The translations under genes were made by a program, and so were the position numbers. A stretch of 64,000 bases of DNA from Bacteroidales bacterium (lineage in GTDB: Bacteria > Bacteroidota > Bacteroidia > Bacteroidales > F082), in NCBI GenBank assembly GCA_023229135.1, contig JALNZT010000003.1, positions 62,001-126,000 of the forward strand. The letters run 5' to 3'. Each line of letters starts with the position of its first letter. Within the stretch, counting starts at the first letter, position 1. Of this stretch, positions 1-8,100 are shown piece after piece. The notes beneath the pieces are model-generated. The model was not told where the DNA came from. It did no database searches and saw only the letters and a program-made list of their open reading frames with translations.

Positions 1-1115
1 AAAAATTCTGCAATGGCGTTCAGGGTTTTACCAGAAGCTTTGCGGGTTGCCATCTTATCACCCGGTGCAAACACAGGCAACTTTTTCTCCCAGCCATCAG
101 GAAGTTTTCCATCACGGATTCTTTCGTATTCTTGGGCTAGATCGGGATGCCTTTGTTTGTAATTTTTGTAAAGTTCATTCCATTCAGCTTCCTTTTGAAT
201 TCCCTGTTCACCGGCCTTTTGATAAAAATCCAAAACTTCATCAGGCACAACGAAACTCTTGTTCGGATCAAATCCAAAATTTTCTTTGACCAGCCGCAAT
301 TCATCTTTTCCCAAGGGAGAACCGTGAGCCGCAGCGGTATTCTGTTTATTCGGACTACCATATCCAATTTGTGTACGCACTTTGATCAGCGAGGGACGCT
401 GTGTCTCCTTTTCAGCATTTTTAATGGCCTCCGAAATTGCTTCCAGATCAGTGCCATCAGAAACACATTGAACATGCCAACCGTAGGCTTCAAACCGCTT
501 AGCGACATCTTCATCAAATACCTGATCTGTATCACCTTCGATGGTTATATGGTTATCATCATACAGATAAATCATATTGCCTAAACGAAGATGCCCGGCA
601 AGCGATGCGGCCTCTGCCGAAACGCCTTCCATAAGATCGCCATCGCTGCAAATAGCATAAATTTTATAATTAAATATATCGAAGTCGGGCTGGTTGTATC
701 GCGCAGCCATATATTTTTGAGCAATAGCCATTCCAACTCCGTTAGCAAAACCTTGACCTAATGGCCCGGTAGTAACTTCTATGCCCGGCATAAGGCGGTA
801 TTCCGGATGGCCGGCTGTAATGCTATGCAGCTGTCTGAAATGTTTCAAATCATCCATACTTACCTCATATCCTGTGAGATGCAAAAAACTATATTGTAAC
901 ATGCAGGCATGTCCGCAGGAAAGAATAAACCGATCCCGGTTGACCCATTCGGGGTTTTTAGGGTTATAATTCATTGACCCTGTCCATAAAACAAACCCAA
1001 TAGGCGCAAGCGCCATGGGAGTGCCGGGATGTCCGGAATTAGCTTTTTGAACGGCATCTGCCGATAAAACTCTTACTGTATCAATGCATTTCTGAGTAAT
1101 ACTATTGGTTTCCAT
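1..1115 (-). CDS. tkt: Transketolase, N-terminal part (cut by window edge)
   Basis: Transketolase moves two-carbon units between sugar phosphates in the non-oxidative pentose phosphate pathway, using thiamine diphosphate (ThDP) in the cytoplasm. The first 371 codons are visible; the gene runs off the left edge, where about 300 more residues are expected. The ATG at 1115 gives METNSITQ. Family landmarks are SGHPG (residues 27-31), a GHPE histidine near residue 103, the ThDP loop GPLGQG (117-122) and the metal/ThDP motif GDLMEG (159-164). The open frames on the opposite strand are shadows. It lies 16 bases behind the membrane protein gene at 1132-2166 and probably shares its transcript. The pentose-phosphate partner rpe is elsewhere, at 24246. 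Confidence 0.96.
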   Translation of the reverse strand, partial: METNSITQKCIDTVRVLSADAVQKANSGHPGTPMALAPIGFVLWTGSMNYNPKNPEWVNRDRFILSCGHACMLQYSFLHLTGYEVSMDDLKHFRQLHSITAGHPEYRLMPGIEVTTGPLGQGFANGVGMAIAQKYMAARYNQPDFDIFNYKIYAICSDGDLMEGVSAEAASLAGHLRLGNMIYLYDDNHITIEGDTDQVFDEDVAKRFEAYGWHVQCVSDGTDLEAISEAIKNAEKETQRPSLIKVRTQIGYGSPNKQNTAAAHGSPLGKDELRLVKENFGFDPNKSFVVPDEVLDFYQKAGEQGIQKEAEWNELYKNYKQRHPDLAQEYERIRDGKLPDGWEKKLPVFAPGDKMATRKASGKTLNAIAEF

Positions 1116-1131
1116 ATTTTTATTCTTTAAA

Positions 1132-2166
1132 TCATTCTTTCGTATTGTTAAAATAAAGGCTGTAAGCAATGCTTTTTGCAAGAAACTGCGATAACCTGTT
1201 CATCCCTTTATAGGAGTTACAGTCCTTCCAGGAATAAACTATTATTGCTTTTAAGTAAGGAAATATATCTAATATACTTTGTAAGTCTGTTTGATATAAT
1301 TTGCGTTTTTCTAAAAACAACTTGTTAATAAGCTTTATTAAAAAAGGCCCCAGTAAAGTGTACCAAACTATCAAGATCAGCACACTACGAACAATCAAAT
1401 AAACTGCCTTCTGCCATGCCTGGGTCTCGTCGCTATAGTAGAGTATTGGAATAAGCACGACAACCAATAGTACTAAGAAGACATATATGCTTTTCTTATT
1501 ATTCTTTTTAGAATTAATTTCGGGCAATTTTGTGTTTAATTTTATATCTATTTGCGAAACATTCACCCGTTGTATTAGTTTTATAGTTCGTATTATAATA
1601 AACCCTATGACAATACCACTAAAGGCATAAGCTCCAAGAAAAGTATAAATCAAAGTTTTGCTATTTAAAGCAAAAGGCAAAAAGGCCAGCTGCTTACCTA
1701 TCCATCCACTATAAACATCTACAGCTTTCCAAAGCGAATGTCCGAAGAGGACAGTTAAAGTTACAAGCTTTTGGAGTGCAGATTCTAATAAAGTAATGGC
1801 GCTCAGCGCAACAATACTCGGTTTGTTAATGGAAAACAGACTGTATAGGAGTATGGCCAAAAAAGCTTGAAATGAAACTGCAAAGTAGGCTGTTATTGGT
1901 GAATAAGGGCTAACGCCGGCTTTAACCAATAAAACAATTGTTAAAGCCTTTAGCAGCGTTGACCGCATATTTGTAGCATATAATGCCATTAAGCTAATGA
2001 GCAAGACAGATGTTCCGCCAACGATAATTCCGGTAAGAGGCAGTTTAAAAGCATGCATTAAACCACCTAATGCACATTCATTTAGAGCCCATAAAGCCGT
2101 TAAACGCTCTACAGCTATCTTACTATTTATGGTGTTTAGCTTCAGGAAGTCTTTCTTATTAATCAT
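1132..2166 (-). CDS. Polytopic membrane protein of unknown function
   Basis: I do not recognise this 344-residue family. The protein is strongly hydrophobic, with about eight likely membrane segments: roughly residues 40-65, 70-90, 92-115, 117-140, 155-170, 175-200, 230-250 and 262-285. A basic loop lies near residues 205-230. The soluble C-terminal tail of about 60 residues is rich in Tyr, Lys and Leu and includes the segment YSWKDCNSYKG. The N-terminal half (LNECALGGLMHAF, then LPLTGIIVGG) loosely recalls substrate-binding S subunits of energy-coupling-factor transporters. That resemblance is by eye only. The gene precedes transketolase by 16 bases, so the two are probably co-transcribed. 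Confidence 0.8.
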   Translation of the reverse strand: MINKKDFLKLNTINSKIAVERLTALWALNECALGGLMHAFKLPLTGIIVGGTSVLLISLMALYATNMRSTLLKALTIVLLVKAGVSPYSPITAYFAVSFQAFLAILLYSLFSINKPSIVALSAITLLESALQKLVTLTVLFGHSLWKAVDVYSGWIGKQLAFLPFALNSKTLIYTFLGAYAFSGIVIGFIIIRTIKLIQRVNVSQIDIKLNTKLPEINSKKNNKKSIYVFLVLLVVVLIPILYYSDETQAWQKAVYLIVRSVLILIVWYTLLGPFLIKLINKLFLEKRKLYQTDLQSILDIFPYLKAIIVYSWKDCNSYKGMNRLSQFLAKSIAYSLYFNNTKE

Positions 2167-2265
2167 CTTAGGAGGTTAATGAATTTTTCCTGTTCTTATC
2201 TTTTTTCACTAGTTGAAAAACAGTAATAAAATCTGTTCCTAATTTTTTTAGTATGTGCTTTCTTT

Positions 2266-2982
2266 TCAATAGCCCGAAAACTCTTCAGTGCGGATGTTAT
2301 CATCATCTATTCCTGCTTCGTTCAATGTTTTGCGAATAGAAGTTACCATGGATGCGGGCCCCGAGATGTAGTAGATTGGTAATGAGAGATCACCAATATA
2401 TTTTTTCAACATTTCCTTCGTGAAAAAACCTGTTTCACCTTTCCATCCTTCAGAGCCGTCGGTATCAGTCATTGATGCAACCAATTTGAAGTTGGCATTT
2501 GCTTTCTGAACTGCTGTCAACTCATCTAAGTAAGCGGCATCTTTAGGTGTTTTATTGGCATAAAAAAGAAAAATTTTGTGTGCGGTTTTATCGTGTGTTG
2601 CCTGTAAAACAATACTTCTCACAGGAGTGATGCCAATGCCGCCTGAGAGAAAAACGGCAGGAATTTTCGTGTTGTTCTGAAGTGTGAAGGATCCATAAGC
2701 TCCATCAAAAATCACTTCAGTACCTATCACCATCTTTTTCAGGTTGCGTTTGAAAGCCGTATCACGCATTCTCGTGGTGAAAATAATATCGTCTTCATAA
2801 GGAGTGCCGAGTGAGAAACCTCTTATATCTCCTTCGGCATCGGTTTCAGCAGGTTTAATCAGTGTGAAATCAGCAAATTGACCTGCTTTAAAGGTAAATC
2901 CAGCCGGCTTTTCAAAATGAAATGCCATCGTTTCGGATGCTACTTCTTTTTTGCTTTTAAGTTTGATATTTACTTTTGTCAT
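2266..2982 (-). CDS. Ferredoxin-NADP reductase-like FAD/NAD(P) oxidoreductase
   Basis: This is a single-chain flavoprotein of the ferredoxin reductase superfamily. It should pass electrons between NAD(P)H and a carrier not identified here. The FAD-binding barrel covers about residues 1-100, with the flavin motif RGFSLGTP at 54-61 (usually RxYSxxS). The nucleotide-binding half starts at GGIGITP (114-120) and has the late ISGPASMV motif. No iron-sulfur or haem domain is fused. The open frame extends to 3036, but the start at 2982 (MTKVNIKLK) fits the first beta strand, and the 18 upstream residues look like untranslated leader. It sits among redox and stress genes. Its electron partner could be the Mo/haem fusion at 3929, but that is only a guess from position. 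Confidence 0.9.
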   Translation of the reverse strand: MTKVNIKLKSKKEVASETMAFHFEKPAGFTFKAGQFADFTLIKPAETDAEGDIRGFSLGTPYEDDIIFTTRMRDTAFKRNLKKMVIGTEVIFDGAYGSFTLQNNTKIPAVFLSGGIGITPVRSIVLQATHDKTAHKIFLFYANKTPKDAAYLDELTAVQKANANFKLVASMTDTDGSEGWKGETGFFTKEMLKKYIGDLSLPIYYISGPASMVTSIRKTLNEAGIDDDNIRTEEFSGY

Positions 2983-3109
2983 AACAATAAATTTTAGGTT
3001 GTTTACATATTTACAAGATCGTTTGATACTTAACACTAAGAATTTACGATCAATAGTTTATCCACATTCTTTTAAAATAAATGCGGATAAACCGTTGATC
3101 AATTCTTTC

Positions 3110-3586
3110 TTAACTGAGATGAGACCGAAGCATCCAGGCGGTTTTTTCGTGGTATTCCATCAAACCGGTAATGTAATCGCTGATGCCTTCTGCCATAAAT
3201 TTATCTGCCATGGACCTTATATTTTCCCTTAGAAAAATAATAATACTCTCGTGGTCTTCCAATAATTCCGCGAAAAAAGTTTGGCTGTTGTTGCCATCCA
3301 AGCTTTTTTCAGAAAGATGGGTAAGTTCAAGATATTTACTAAGTTGTCCGGGCGCGTAATGTCCGATGGCACGTATTTTTTCGGCCACAGCATCAACAAT
3401 TCCCTGTTGTTGATTGTAGAGTGTTTCCAAATACACGTGTGCAGCATGAAAATCAGATCCTTCAATATTCCAATGTGCATTGAGTGTTTTGGAATAGAGC
3501 ATAAACTCGTCTGCCAGTATTTTTGATAACTGGTCTGCAATTGCTTGTCGATTTTTGTCAGAAATTCCGATATTCGTCTTTTTCAT
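3110..3586 (-). CDS. dps: Dps-family DNA-protecting ferritin-like protein
   Basis: Dps forms a dodecamer that oxidises and stores iron using hydrogen peroxide and shields DNA during starvation and oxidative stress. The 158 residues match the family length. The inter-subunit ferroxidase residues can be placed: H38 in NAHWN, H50 in FHAAH, then D65 and E69 in GIVDAVAEK. The C-terminal helix carries EYHEKTAWMLRS. It is a single gene with about 100 bases on either side. Its neighbours (DUF2945, Mo oxidoreductase, DoxX, ECF sigma) fit a stress region. The symbol follows the family and not a specific orthologue. Confidence 0.95.
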   Translation of the reverse strand: MKKTNIGISDKNRQAIADQLSKILADEFMLYSKTLNAHWNIEGSDFHAAHVYLETLYNQQQGIVDAVAEKIRAIGHYAPGQLSKYLELTHLSEKSLDGNNSQTFFAELLEDHESIIIFLRENIRSMADKFMAEGISDYITGLMEYHEKTAWMLRSHLS

Positions 3587-3692
3587 TTTATTTATGTATT
3601 AAATTAGGGTTCTTTTATAGTGTGTTTTTTGTCATTATTAAATCAAATTCTTAGCTCTATTTTTATACTTTTTCACCGTGAATTTTCATGCG

Positions 3693-3908
3693 TCATTTAC
3701 TCATTTTTTTAAGTACTTTCCCTTTATGCACTGCAACATGATCGGTCTTGTCACTTTGGATAGCATATTGAGGATTCTCTTTATTCGCATGGTGTGTATA
3801 GCCCTTATAATCAAAATCAGTAGTGTGTATTTTTATAATCTTACCTGACACATAACCGGCTTCAGAATTCCATCTTACCTGGTCGCCTATTTTAAATGCG
3901 TGTTTCAT
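3693..3908 (-). CDS. DUF2945 / HVA1 TUDOR-like small protein
   Basis: This 71-residue protein matches the small DUF2945 family (hypervirulence-associated protein TUDOR domain). The pattern is FKIGDQVRWNSEAGYVSGKI, then a hydrophilic loop with HHANKENPQYAIQSDKT, and an ending HKGKVLKKMSK. The fold is a single SH3/TUDOR-like barrel. Its bacterial role is not established. The gene stands alone between Dps and the molybdoenzyme gene. The start ATG at 3908 gives a first residue directly before the conserved FKIGDQVRW block. Confidence 0.88.
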   Translation of the reverse strand: MKHAFKIGDQVRWNSEAGYVSGKIIKIHTTDFDYKGYTHHANKENPQYAIQSDKTDHVAVHKGKVLKKMSK

Positions 3909-3928
3909 TTTCTATTTATTTTGATTGT

Positions 3929-5599
3929 TTAAGTGTTTGCCAATAAATCAAAGAATTCATCGTCTTCATTCTTGCCGCCATAGCCCTTGCCAACCGTTTT
4001 TGGTGTTTCCACAAACTCAATGCTTTCAATCCATTTTACCATTTTATAGCCCAGCTGATTTTCTACACGCAGCCTCAAAGGGGCGCCATATACGACAGAG
4101 AGCGGCTCATAATTCATTTCCCAAGCCAGTATCGAGCCGGGTTTCAGGCAATTGTCCAGCGTATGCGTATCATAATAAACACCTCCATACAAGCCTTCTC
4201 CAAAAGAGTAAAACACAACTGTCGTTGCAGTTGGATGCGGTTTAACCAAATTTGCTATTGCTTTTAGGGGTAAACCTCCCCATTCTGCCACGCCAGACCA
4301 TCCTTGTATGCAGTGATGCATCGTAATATTCTGTTCTTTGCCAAGTTTTTTCAGCTCCTCAAGCGATAATTCAACAGGATTTTCCACCAATCCGGAAATT
4401 TTGAGTTTGTAATCTTTAAATTGATTCTTTGCTAGATTTTTCCATTCTTCAGAAGTTGGAAGCTTTCCATTGGGCCAAAAGAATGGCGATATATCTTCCT
4501 TTTTATAGTAAGGTTTAGGTTTCAGCTTGTTAATGGTAAAATACCATAAATTTCCATTGATGAAGGCACTTGTTCTCTGCACCCAGCGTGGTCTTCTCCA
4601 TGAAACCCAATGAGCATACACAAAAAAACCAATTGTAAAAAGAAGAATACCTATTCCTATGAAAAGCCCTGTATTGCTGGATGGATTATCGGTTCCAAGG
4701 GTTATGTGATTCATATTCCGGACTAAACCCGTTGCAGCTACCATACTCACATGTACGATGACAAAGACGGCATAGGCAAGCATCACTAAAAAATGGATAG
4801 ACCTTGCCCCTTGTCTGTTACCAAACAATTTGGGCAGCCAATGAAACCTGCTTTCAATGGCTGGCGACATAGACATGCCACTAAGCATGGCCACTGGTGC
4901 CAAAATAAATATCACGCCAAAATAGGCAAGTTGCTGCAAGGCGTTGTAATGGTAAAATCCGTTGGGTTCTAGGGGCATATTAAAGGTGGCATAATGCACA
5001 AAGACATTCCATGCGTCGGGAATAATTTGAAAGGAAGTAGGTACTAATCTTAACCATTGGTCGGTGGCGAATAAAAGCATAACAAAGATGAGGCCGTTCA
5101 ATACAAAAAACGGCACATGAATAAAATGCCAGCCACGCGCAATGCCTACGGTATGGCGATATCCGGGCAAACCAAGAAGCGGACTGATGTATCGGGCATC
5201 ATCTTTTGCAGTCCATAACTCGTCTTTTGGAACTTCAATAGGTGTAAATTTCAGCCATTCGGTTCCGGGTTTGCTTCCTTCGTTAAAATATAATCGGGGA
5301 TGGTCGAATAATATTGAAAGTCCGCTTCTAATGAGTATCATCAAAAAGAAAAAGTTGATCCAATGGCAAAAGATCAACCACAATGGAAAACCCTTTACAC
5401 TGGCTTCGGTAGCAGAAAGGAGTGCTGCTGAAGGGTCTCTCGGTAATCCAAATGTTAAATATTGAAGCCATGCCACACCAACAGTCACCAATAATGCAAT
5501 ACCGATAATTACAAAAACAACAGGTTTCGACCGAATATATAATTTCCTGTCTTTCGGGTATTGAACTTCTTTTTCTTCTTGACTAAAGTGCGTGAACAT
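3929..5599 (-). CDS. Cytochrome b561-like membrane domain fused to sulfite-oxidase-family molybdopterin domain
   Basis: This 556-residue protein joins a membrane cytochrome to a molybdenum oxidoreductase. Residues 1-345 carry about five membrane segments (near 25-47, 73-95, 158-178, 222-245, 266-290 and 311-332) with histidines suited to haem ligation, such as H79, H158, H161, H269 and H283. Residues 365-535 form a sulfite-oxidase/YedY-type molybdopterin domain. Cys430 in ITMHHCIQGWSG is the expected Mo ligand, and GAPLRLRVENQLGYK (505-519) is the family's cofactor-binding segment. In the MsrPQ-type systems the two parts are separate proteins. Here the fusion suggests electron exchange with a quinone pool. 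There is no Tat signal, so the orientation of the Mo domain is uncertain, and the substrate is unknown. Confidence 0.9.
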   Translation of the reverse strand: MFTHFSQEEKEVQYPKDRKLYIRSKPVVFVIIGIALLVTVGVAWLQYLTFGLPRDPSAALLSATEASVKGFPLWLIFCHWINFFFLMILIRSGLSILFDHPRLYFNEGSKPGTEWLKFTPIEVPKDELWTAKDDARYISPLLGLPGYRHTVGIARGWHFIHVPFFVLNGLIFVMLLFATDQWLRLVPTSFQIIPDAWNVFVHYATFNMPLEPNGFYHYNALQQLAYFGVIFILAPVAMLSGMSMSPAIESRFHWLPKLFGNRQGARSIHFLVMLAYAVFVIVHVSMVAATGLVRNMNHITLGTDNPSSNTGLFIGIGILLFTIGFFVYAHWVSWRRPRWVQRTSAFINGNLWYFTINKLKPKPYYKKEDISPFFWPNGKLPTSEEWKNLAKNQFKDYKLKISGLVENPVELSLEELKKLGKEQNITMHHCIQGWSGVAEWGGLPLKAIANLVKPHPTATTVVFYSFGEGLYGGVYYDTHTLDNCLKPGSILAWEMNYEPLSVVYGAPLRLRVENQLGYKMVKWIESIEFVETPKTVGKGYGGKNEDDEFFDLLANT

Positions 5600-5617
5600 G
5601 CTTTTCCTCCTCAGGTA

Positions 5618-6125
5618 TTATCTTTTCAACACAACAAAATAGTTGATTCCGGTATCTTTTGCGGCAAGGAAGAGCGTATGCGTTTTCTTTCTGACATGTT
5701 TACTTTCCATTTCAATAGTGTATTTGCGTTGACGAGCAGCACGATTGAACCATGTCCGGTGAAACAATACTTTCTGTGCTTATGGAATATTTGTTTCTTT
5801 GCCATTCCAAATTTTCATCGCCAGCTGCAGAAGGGCGCGAGCGAAAGAAAATGCCAGCCTTGATAACTGCTTGTATAAAAGGAGCACCCTCGGCCAGATT
5901 TTGTCGCATTGTTTCATCGTAAAATATGGCTTCGTTTATACAATCACCAAATCCGGGTGTGGCAACAATCATCGCGCGATAGTCACGCCGAGCCTCCTCT
6001 GTTTGAGGAATTCCCAACTTGGTAAAGTGCTTGTTGTAGCTTGGGTTGCTTTCGTCGATTGCCAAGATTTCTCTGTCGTGGGCAGCCAACGAATTTGTGG
6101 TTTTTATAAGTCCTTGTGCATTCAT
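5618..6125 (-). pseudogene. Decayed class I fructose-bisphosphate aldolase joined to a DUF488 C-terminal fragment
   Basis: This locus is a chain of gene pieces. Bases 6125-5847 encode the N-terminal 93 or so residues of a class I aldolase (LAIDESNPSYNKHF, then ATPGFGDCINEAIFYDET). At about 5847 the frame jumps to the aldolase C terminus (FSFARALLQLAMKIWNG, then AQKVLFHRTWFNRAARQRKY). About 200 residues, including the catalytic lysine region, are therefore missing. A TAA at 5780-5782 interrupts the C-terminal piece. From about 5700 to 5618 the same frame continues as THTLFLAAKDTGINYFVVLK, which matches the end of the intact DUF488 protein at 6508-6855 (LTLLYAAKNPEMNQAVVLK). The product cannot be active. 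The homology calls are by eye. Confidence 0.8.
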
Positions 6126-6507
6126 TTTTTCAGACTTTATACGCACAAAACAGATAAGAGCTTCTCATGTTCAAATATTTACTGAAATTTAACACGAACT
6201 GCAACTATAAATATCCAGGCATGAAGCGTCTTTCCCGGTAGAACCGAGTATCATATTGAGGCAGCATTATAAATTATATTTCCTTCATATTACTTGAGCT
6301 TTCATTCATGGATGTAGTCTTTATTTCACTCAAATCGCATTATCCACCTTCAGCTTATCTCTTCTCTGTTTTATTTTCAAAGAGATTCAGCTTTTTGATT
6401 TTCTTTTTCATCTTTTCTTCATGAATTTTGCGCGAACTAAATCAAACTGCGAAATAAGCGAAAGCATTTCAAAGCTTTTGAAACAAATCATCTCTTTCTT
6501 ACATGCG
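6126..6507. other. Gene-free stretch between aldolase relic and DUF488 gene
   Basis: This stretch of about 380 bases is AT-rich. I see no conserved open frame, RNA gene or strong hairpin in it. It may hold the promoter of the former aldolase gene. An 18-codon frame (6355-6411, minus strand) was considered and rejected. Confidence 0.5.
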
Positions 6508-6855
6508 TCAATGACCCAACTCTTCTTTCAATACAACAGCCTGGTTCATTTCAGGATTTTTTGCGGCATACAAAAGCGTGAGTGTTTGTTTTTTAGCGAT
6601 TTCACGCAATTGATCCAACTCTTTTCCTTTATCTTTCAGCTCTTCGCGATAGCGTTTTGAAAATTCCGCAAACCGCTCCTCTTTATGGTCAAACCATTTT
6701 CTGAGCTCGGTAGATGGCGCAATTTCTTTATCCCACTCATCAAGTTTTGCTTCTGCTTTGGAAACTCCGCGCGGCCAGAGCCTGTCAACCAAAATGCGGT
6801 AGCCATCGTCATCCGATGGTTTCTCGTAAATCCGCTTTAACTTTATGATTTTCAT
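6508..6855 (-). CDS. DUF488 family protein
   Basis: DUF488 proteins are small cytoplasmic proteins of unknown biochemical function, common in bacteria. The 115 residues show the family layout: an N-terminal KLKRIYEKPSDDDGYRILVDRLWPRG-type strand and arginine loop (roughly residues 5-30), then WFDHKEERFAEF (54-65) and the C-terminal LTLLYAAKNPEMNQAVVLK (91-109). A fragment equivalent to its last 25 residues lies fused to the aldolase relic about 900 bases downstream, so the genome once carried a second copy. The neighbouring DoxX gene is on the same strand 38 bases upstream. Confidence 0.93.
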   Translation of the reverse strand: MKIIKLKRIYEKPSDDDGYRILVDRLWPRGVSKAEAKLDEWDKEIAPSTELRKWFDHKEERFAEFSKRYREELKDKGKELDQLREIAKKQTLTLLYAAKNPEMNQAVVLKEELGH

Positions 6856-6893
6856 AAACTTGTAATTAAAATTGCTACTACTTGTATTTTTAT

Positions 6894-7301
6894 TTATTTA
6901 ATTTCTAAAAATCTGGTTTTCATTAAACTTAAAGCAAAAGCCGCCGCGGAAGCCGTAAAAACTGAATAATCTAAAGGGCTTTTTACGCCAAGTGAAAAAG
7001 TCATTGATAAAGCAAATATCAATAAGAGCAGCCCGCTTAGTTGTGCGAATAATCTTGTTTTAAACCCTATTATCAGACAAATTGCAAAAACAATTTCCGC
7101 AATAGTGGCAATAATCGCTATTGCAGGTATCAAGGATTCGGGAAACCACGGGTTCAAGGTTTTGGTGTAAGCCAGAAATGCTCCCCAGTTTCCCCAGGCA
7201 GAAAATTCCTTGTCCCACAACCCAAACCTGTCCGCAACGGCAGATAAAAACCCAACGCCAATTGTCAGCCTTAAGAATAGCTTAATTATCTTTTCTTTCA
7301 T
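6894..7301 (-). CDS. DoxX-family membrane protein
   Basis: This is a four-helix inner-membrane protein of the DoxX/DoxD-like family, members of which are linked to redox balance and thiol stress. The start at 7301 (or the adjacent ATG at 7304) gives MKEKIIKLFLRLTIGVGF, the usual first helix with its Arg. The longer frame to 7331 adds ten residues unlike the family. Further helices lie near residues 45-65, 72-95 and 100-125. Conserved features include the FGLW segment after helix 1 and GFKTRLFA between helices 3 and 4. Its neighbours on the same strand are DUF488 downstream and folE upstream across about 130 bases. Confidence 0.88.
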   Translation of the reverse strand: MKEKIIKLFLRLTIGVGFLSAVADRFGLWDKEFSAWGNWGAFLAYTKTLNPWFPESLIPAIAIIATIAEIVFAICLIIGFKTRLFAQLSGLLLLIFALSMTFSLGVKSPLDYSVFTASAAAFALSLMKTRFLEIK

Positions 7302-7434
7302 CATAAATAGTTTTGGAAGGCCGGTCATCATCCGAAAAAGTTCGGAAACTTATTGCGCTCCAGTTATTCCCGTTGATCCCGGAAGCCACTTTTGATGAAT
7401 TTAACCGTGTTTTCATGATCAAATGAATAGTGTA

Positions 7435-8100
7435 TTATTTACAGTTATTGGTCAGAGCAATAAATTTCATCTGAAGTTTTTCGTCTTTAAATTTCCCTGA
7501 ATAGCTCGCTGTATGAGTCGAGGAATGGGTGTCTTTAATCCCACGAGAGCGGACACAAAGATGCTCAGCGTCAATCATCACGGCAATATCGTTGGTTTGC
7601 AAGGCTTCTTTCAGGCCGTCGGCGATTTGTTCGGTCAACCTTTCCTGAACCTGAGGCCGGCTGGCATAATATTGAACCAGGCGGTTGATTTTCGAGAGAC
7701 CTATAACTTTCCCGTTGGGAAAATAGGCGACCTGCACCTTGCCGATTATAGGCAGAAAATGATGCTCACAAAAGCTGTATAAAGTGATGTCCTTTTCGAG
7801 CAGCATTTCGTTATACTGGTACTTATTTTCAAACAAGGTAGCGTCTGGTTTATTAGCCGGGTTTAGTCCGCCAAAGATTTCCTTCACATACATTTTCGCC
7901 ACCCGATGAGGCGTTCCTCTCAGGCTGTCGTCGTTCAGGTTTAAGCCTAAAACACGCATTATTTCAGTAAAATGATTTTCTATCAGTTCGATTTTCATGT
8001 CGTCGTTCATCACGAAGGCATCCTCACGAACCAGCAGCTCCGGTGAGTCAATACTTTGCTCTTCACCCATCAACTCGATAATATTTCTATTAAAACTCAT
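7435..8100 (-). CDS. folE: GTP cyclohydrolase I
   Basis: FolE converts GTP to 7,8-dihydroneopterin triphosphate, the first step towards tetrahydrofolate, pterins and queuosine precursors. The 221-residue protein has the zinc ligands C111 and H114 in FCEHHFLPI and C182 in HLCVRSRG. It also has GTPHRVAKMY (62-71) and the C-terminal THTASYSGKF block. Its first codons overlap the last codons of the ECF sigma gene by four bases (ATGA type), so translation is probably coupled. This operon position behind DUF4142, cupredoxin and a sigma factor is unusual for a folate gene. It suggests a stress-linked pterin supply, which is inference. Confidence 0.97.
   Translation of the reverse strand: MSFNRNIIELMGEEQSIDSPELLVREDAFVMNDDMKIELIENHFTEIMRVLGLNLNDDSLRGTPHRVAKMYVKEIFGGLNPANKPDATLFENKYQYNEMLLEKDITLYSFCEHHFLPIIGKVQVAYFPNGKVIGLSKINRLVQYYASRPQVQERLTEQIADGLKEALQTNDIAVMIDAEHLCVRSRGIKDTHSSTHTASYSGKFKDEKLQMKFIALTNNCK

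Noticed and set aside
147..584. A 145-codon frame on the plus strand over the transketolase gene
   Set aside because: It overlaps the clear transketolase frame on the opposite strand, encodes no family pattern and has the composition of an antisense shadow.
6355..6411. An 18-codon frame starting MKKKIKKLNL, like leaders of Bacteroidota lanthipeptides
   Set aside because: It stops after 18 codons without a Cys/Ser/Thr core, no lanthipeptide enzymes lie nearby, and Lys/Leu-rich starts occur by chance in AT-rich DNA.
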